From positions 1-26,734 of IMG/VR virus record IMGVR_UViG_3300009128_000114: 26,734 bases of DNA. One strand, written 5' to 3'. The stretch is from a virus. The first letter of the stretch is position 1. Every line of letters begins with the position of its first letter. The translations under genes were made by a program, and so were the position numbers. Shown in pieces: positions 24,891 through 26,734 of this stretch. The notes beneath the pieces were generated by a model. That model saw only the letters and a program-made list of their open reading frames with translations, was not told the origin of the DNA and did no database searches.

Positions 24891-25490
24891 ATGTCTTTAA
24901 TCAAACTCGACACCTCTAAACCAGAGAATAAATTTCTTCAACCCTTTATAGAAAATTCTGAGAAAATCTTAAAGGAATATGAAGATAATAAGTCTAACCT
25001 TACCATATACGAATCGGGTTATTGTATTGGATGGTGGTTAGTTCTTCCGTACAGACAAGGCGAAGTTGAAGAATCAAAATATTTCCCTACACTCAAATCA
25101 ATCATTGACGATTTACCTGAAGATATAACACCAGTCAATTTCTATATATCTGATGTTATTCCTAATCTCCCACAAGCACCCCATAACGAAGACCTACCGA
25201 AAGGTATTCAGAGATATCACATCCCATTAAAACATAATCCTAATGCAAGATTAAATGTATTGAAGGATGATTGTTGGTTTCAATATCAATGGGAAGAGAA
25301 GAGCGTATTCCAGTTTTTAGATTTTGAGAATATACATTATATTTCTTCAGACGGTGGTGGAGAAAATCGAATAGTTATTATGCTTGATGTGTTTAAAGGT
25401 GATGTTACAGAACAACAATTAGCAGATGCTAAACAATGGTATGATAACTGGGAATCTGTTGGTAATTTTCATACTGTTGATGTAAAATGA
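24891..25490 (+). CDS. Aspartyl/asparaginyl beta-hydroxylase-like (AspH) 2OG-Fe oxygenase
   Basis: 199 residues. The central part lines up by eye with human AspH: APHNEDLPKGIQRYHIPLKH (97-115) with the AspH segment HTGPTNCRLRMHLGL, and FLDFENIHYISSDGGGENRI then VIMLDV (142-166) with FDDSFEHEVWQDASSFRLIF then IVDV. H98 and H149 would be the iron ligands, with R160 binding 2-oxoglutarate; E100 stands near the place usually held by a carboxylate or glycine. R108 and H110 are also family-typical. Such enzymes hydroxylate protein Asp/Asn or other small substrates; here the target is unknown. It is a single gene behind a late promoter, so a late role (virion or host protein change) is inferred. No ribosome site is seen. 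Confidence 0.72.
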   Translation: MSLIKLDTSKPENKFLQPFIENSEKILKEYEDNKSNLTIYESGYCIGWWLVLPYRQGEVEESKYFPTLKSIIDDLPEDITPVNFYISDVIPNLPQAPHNEDLPKGIQRYHIPLKHNPNARLNVLKDDCWFQYQWEEKSVFQFLDFENIHYISSDGGGENRIVIMLDVFKGDVTEQQLADAKQWYDNWESVGNFHTVDVK

Positions 25491-25492
25491 AT

Positions 25493-25569
25493 TGGTTCCC
25501 CAGAATGGAGTCGAACCATTAGTCTATTGCTTAGAAGGCAATTGCATTATCCTATTATGCTACTGAGGA
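25493..25569 (-). tRNA. tRNA-Arg(UCU)
   Basis: 77 bases with encoded CCA. Acceptor TCCTCAG pairs with CTGGGGA (one T-G pair), D-stem GCAT/ATGC, anticodon stem ATTGC/GCAAT with loop CTTCTAA (anticodon TCT), T-arm AATGG-TTCGACT-CCATT, discriminator A then CCA. Decodes AGA/AGG Arg codons, expected to be frequent in a low-GC phage. The 3' end is 2 bases from the end of the AspH-like gene on the other strand. Confidence 0.93.
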
Positions 25570-25571
25570 AT

Positions 25572-25646
25572 TGGCATTCGGTAGGGGAATCGAACCCCTC
25601 TTGCCAGGATGAAAACCTGGAGTCCTAACCGATAGACGAACCGAAC
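25572..25646 (-). tRNA. tRNA-Glu(UUC)
   Basis: 75 bases with encoded CCA. Acceptor GTTCGGT pairs with ACCGAAT (first pair G-T), D-arm with GTC...GGAC, anticodon stem CCAGG/CCTGG with loop TTTTCAT (anticodon TTC), T-arm AGGGG-TTCGATT-CCCCT, discriminator G then CCA. Overall close to bacterial tRNA-Glu. Only 2 bases separate it from each neighbouring tRNA. Confidence 0.95.
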
Positions 25647-25648
25647 AA

Positions 25649-25722
25649 TGGAGCGGATAGTCGGAATCGAACCGACCTTAATGGGTTGGAAACCCAGTGT
25701 ATTACCGATATACGATACCCGC
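25649..25722 (-). tRNA. tRNA-Gly(UCC)
   Basis: 74 bases with encoded CCA. Acceptor GCGGGTA pairs with TATCCGC (one G-T), anticodon stem CTGGG/CCCAT (outer pair C-T mismatched) with loop TTTCCAA (anticodon TCC), T-arm GTCGG-TTCGATT-CCGAC, discriminator T then CCA. First of the three-gene cluster, a few bases after the predicted start site of its promoter. Confidence 0.93.
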
Positions 25723-25732
25723 ATCAAGTTAT

Positions 25733-25761
25733 ATTATACTATACTTTTGATTAAAAGTAAA
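25733..25761 (-). promoter_or_regulatory. Sigma70-like promoter for the tRNA cluster
   Basis: Minus strand: -35 TTTACT at 25756-25761, 17-base spacer ending in TATAG, -10 TATAAT at 25733-25738. The expected start near 25726 is 4 bases before tRNA-Gly. Same design as the gp32 and gp33 promoters. The -35 lies one base past the stop of the membrane-protein gene. Confidence 0.8.
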
Positions 25762-25762
25762 G

Positions 25763-26176
25763 TTAGAATGGCATAAAACTTCTCATCATACCTTGAGGAC
25801 TGAATTTATCATCAATTCCAGAAACAGCACCGTTCATCATATATACGTTACGATTCATTGCATTTAATTGACTATTCATACTGCCGATAGTGGTGTTTAG
25901 GTTATTGACATGTACTTCCATTTTTTTGGAAACATCAATACCAACCTCTACTTGAGTTTTCATATCATCCATATCTTGGTTGATAGATTCCATTGAATAC
26001 GCAATTGTATTCATATTTTGTCTAATTGAATGTAAGTCTTCAGAACCTCTTTGAAAAGATGCTGACCAAGACTCCATATGAGAATTTACTACCCACCCAG
26101 CATAGATTAAAACACATGCTACTGCTAGTTGAGAGATTGCTTGTAGTGTTGAACACCACTTAGAATGACATGACAT
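25763..26176 (-). CDS. Small membrane-anchored coiled-coil protein, unknown function
   Basis: 137 residues, not recognised. N-terminus MSCHSKWCSTLQ, then a hydrophobic segment at about 11-31 (LQAISQLAVACVLIYAGWVV), most simply one membrane helix, followed by about 90 residues of helical, heptad-like sequence rich in Met, Asn, Ser, Asp (SMESINQDMDDMKTQVEVGI, VNNLNTTIGSMNSQLNAMNR) and a Met/Phe-rich end (GMMRSFMPF). This suggests an anchored coiled-coil oligomer. Three Cys (3, 8, 21) are near or in the membrane part. Its promoter at 26187-26215 puts the start site only about 4 bases before the ATG, so the message may be nearly leaderless. A host-membrane role is possible but unproven. Confidence 0.72.
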   Translation of the reverse strand: MSCHSKWCSTLQAISQLAVACVLIYAGWVVNSHMESWSASFQRGSEDLHSIRQNMNTIAYSMESINQDMDDMKTQVEVGIDVSKKMEVHVNNLNTTIGSMNSQLNAMNRNVYMMNGAVSGIDDKFSPQGMMRSFMPF

Positions 26177-26186
26177 AGTAGTATTT

Positions 26187-26215
26187 ATTATACTATATTA
26201 TGCCGTGCCAGTCAA
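26187..26215 (-). promoter_or_regulatory. Sigma70-like promoter for the membrane-protein gene
   Basis: Minus strand: -35 TTGACT at 26210-26215 (best match of the four to TTGACA), 17-base spacer ending in TATAG, -10 TATAAT at 26187-26192. It lies between the TusE-like stop (26226) and the ATG at 26176; start site predicted near 26180. Confidence 0.78.
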
Positions 26216-26225
26216 GTTTTATTGG

Positions 26226-26516
26226 TTATACGCAACCAGTTGGTTGAGGCATTCCTCCATACTTTGTGATAGGTTTCATTGGACCAGTTAACCATTCTTT
26301 GAATAGAATCTTCTTATCAATACCAACATACTTTGAGAAAGTTCGGATTGGTGGCACTGAAGAGTTCTCTGAGTAATACTCACGTGCTTTAAGGATTTGA
26401 TCAATCATTGATTCTGTTAATGTCAAATCGTCTTCCTTTGCCATTTCTAACATTACTTCTTCCGACCATATAGTCGGGTCAACCAAATATCCATTACTTG
26501 TTCTTTCTAAACTCAT
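26226..26516 (-). CDS. tusE: TusE/DsrC-family sulfur relay protein
   Basis: 96 residues. NGYLVDPTIWSEEVMLEMAK (residues 8-27), EDDLTLTESMIDQILKAREY (28-47) then YYSENSSVPPIRTFSK and the C-terminal arm YGGMPQPTGCV match the DsrC/TusE family (compare E. coli and sulfur-oxidiser forms with DGYL, W..VA, EMAK, REYY and GLPKPTGCV). C95, the penultimate residue, is the universal reactive Cys. The second Cys of true DsrC, 11 residues upstream, is replaced by T84, so it is TusE-like and not fit for the DsrAB trisulfide cycle. In E. coli TusE passes sulfur from TusBCD to MnmA for 2-thiouridine at tRNA position 34. The start overlaps the stop of the upstream ORF (TAATG). Confidence 0.88.
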   Translation of the reverse strand: MSLERTSNGYLVDPTIWSEEVMLEMAKEDDLTLTESMIDQILKAREYYSENSSVPPIRTFSKYVGIDKKILFKEWLTGPMKPITKYGGMPQPTGCV

Positions 26517-26734
26517 TATCTTAACTCCTCCAATTCTTCTTGTGATTTCATTCTTTCTTTATATGTAGACGCAACCTTTGGTGGGATTGTATGATCTCTA
26601 TTTCTTGGGTTGTCATCTTGCGACGATGCATTTGTTAATGGACCACGTACATATGGTTCTTGTACTGGTCGTGCTTTCATAACTTTTAGAATTTCTCCAT
26701 TAGTCATTACTGCGTGTTCTACTGGACAACCACA
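26516..26734 (-). CDS. Unknown protein, 5'-partial at the window edge
   Basis: The frame is open to the right window edge, giving at least 72 residues. An internal ATG at 26707 would give 63, but it has no ribosome site, and the frame continues upstream with CGCPVEHAV, so the true start is probably outside. The visible part is polar and probably disordered (NASSQDDNPRNRDHTIPPKV, then KERMKSQEELEELR). Two Cys at the edge (CGC) may belong to a metal or redox site. Not recognised. It overlaps the TusE-like start by one base (TAATG), so the two are co-translated. Confidence 0.55.
   Translation of the reverse strand, partial: CGCPVEHAVMTNGEILKVMKARPVQEPYVRGPLTNASSQDDNPRNRDHTIPPKVASTYKERMKSQEELEELR

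Noticed and set aside
26226-26516. True DsrC for dissimilatory sulfur oxidation
   Set aside because: The second conserved Cys, 11 residues before the C-terminal Cys, is Thr84, so the trisulfide chemistry of DsrC is not expected; TusE-like is the safer call.

Overview
The window is part of the genome of a low-GC, T4-like tailed phage (myovirus), most like the marine T4-like phages of cyanobacteria and SAR11-type bacteria. The evidence is T4-type synteny (gp25-gp6-gp7-gp8 and gp33-gp59-gp32), large Asn/Thr-rich baseplate proteins, a DUF4815-type structural protein, TATAAATA late promoters, and metabolic or chaperone extras (GroES, a TusE/DsrC-like protein, an AspH-like hydroxylase, three tRNAs). 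The host cannot be named from sequence; a low-GC marine proteobacterium is an inference.

Layout. Positions 1-17841 (minus strand) hold baseplate and tail-tip genes in two apparent late transcription units. The first starts at a TATAAATA box at 17869-17876 and runs gp48 (tube cap), gp53 (wedge), a gp27-like hub protein, two small unknown proteins, a gp5-like spike and a PAAR tip. The second starts at a TATAAATA box at 12151-12158 and runs a small Hc1/histone-H1-like protein, gp25, gp6, a gp7-like protein, gp8 and a giant DUF4815-type protein that leaves the window on the left. Positions 17888-22648 (plus strand) diverge from this block: gp4 head completion, an unassigned conserved protein, gp54 tube initiator, gp26, a gp51-like reading frame and a gp29-like tape measure. 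Positions 22645-24797 (minus) hold GroES and the replication/late-transcription module gp32, gp59 and gp33. Positions 24856-25490 (plus) hold an AspH-like gene behind a late promoter. Positions 25493-25722 (minus) are a compact cluster of tRNA-Gly(UCC), tRNA-Glu(UUC) and tRNA-Arg(UCU). Positions 25763-26734 (minus) hold a membrane/coiled-coil protein, a TusE/DsrC-like protein and a partial ORF cut by the window edge.

How the genes work together. Most of the window encodes the parts and chaperones of the baseplate, tube and spike, linked by tight TAATG or ATGCCTAA overlaps that suggest translational coupling. Four near-identical sigma70-like promoters (TTKACT, 17-nt spacer, TATAAT) precede gp33, gp32, the tRNA cluster and the membrane-protein gene; TATAAATA boxes serve structural genes, and gp33 is the predicted late-promoter co-activator.

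Most notable points: (1) gp26 and the gp51-like frame are joined by a perfect T_TTT_TTT slippery heptamer followed five bases later by a 10-bp stem enclosing a second hairpin, a likely programmed -1 frameshift like lambda G/GT; (2) the gp5-like spike lacks a recognisable lysozyme domain and carries a C-terminal domain with HELGGH plus a downstream Glu, a gluzincin-like metallopeptidase signature; (3) a TusE-like protein lies close to a tRNA-Glu(UUC), the kind of tRNA whose wobble uridine the Tus pathway thiolates.
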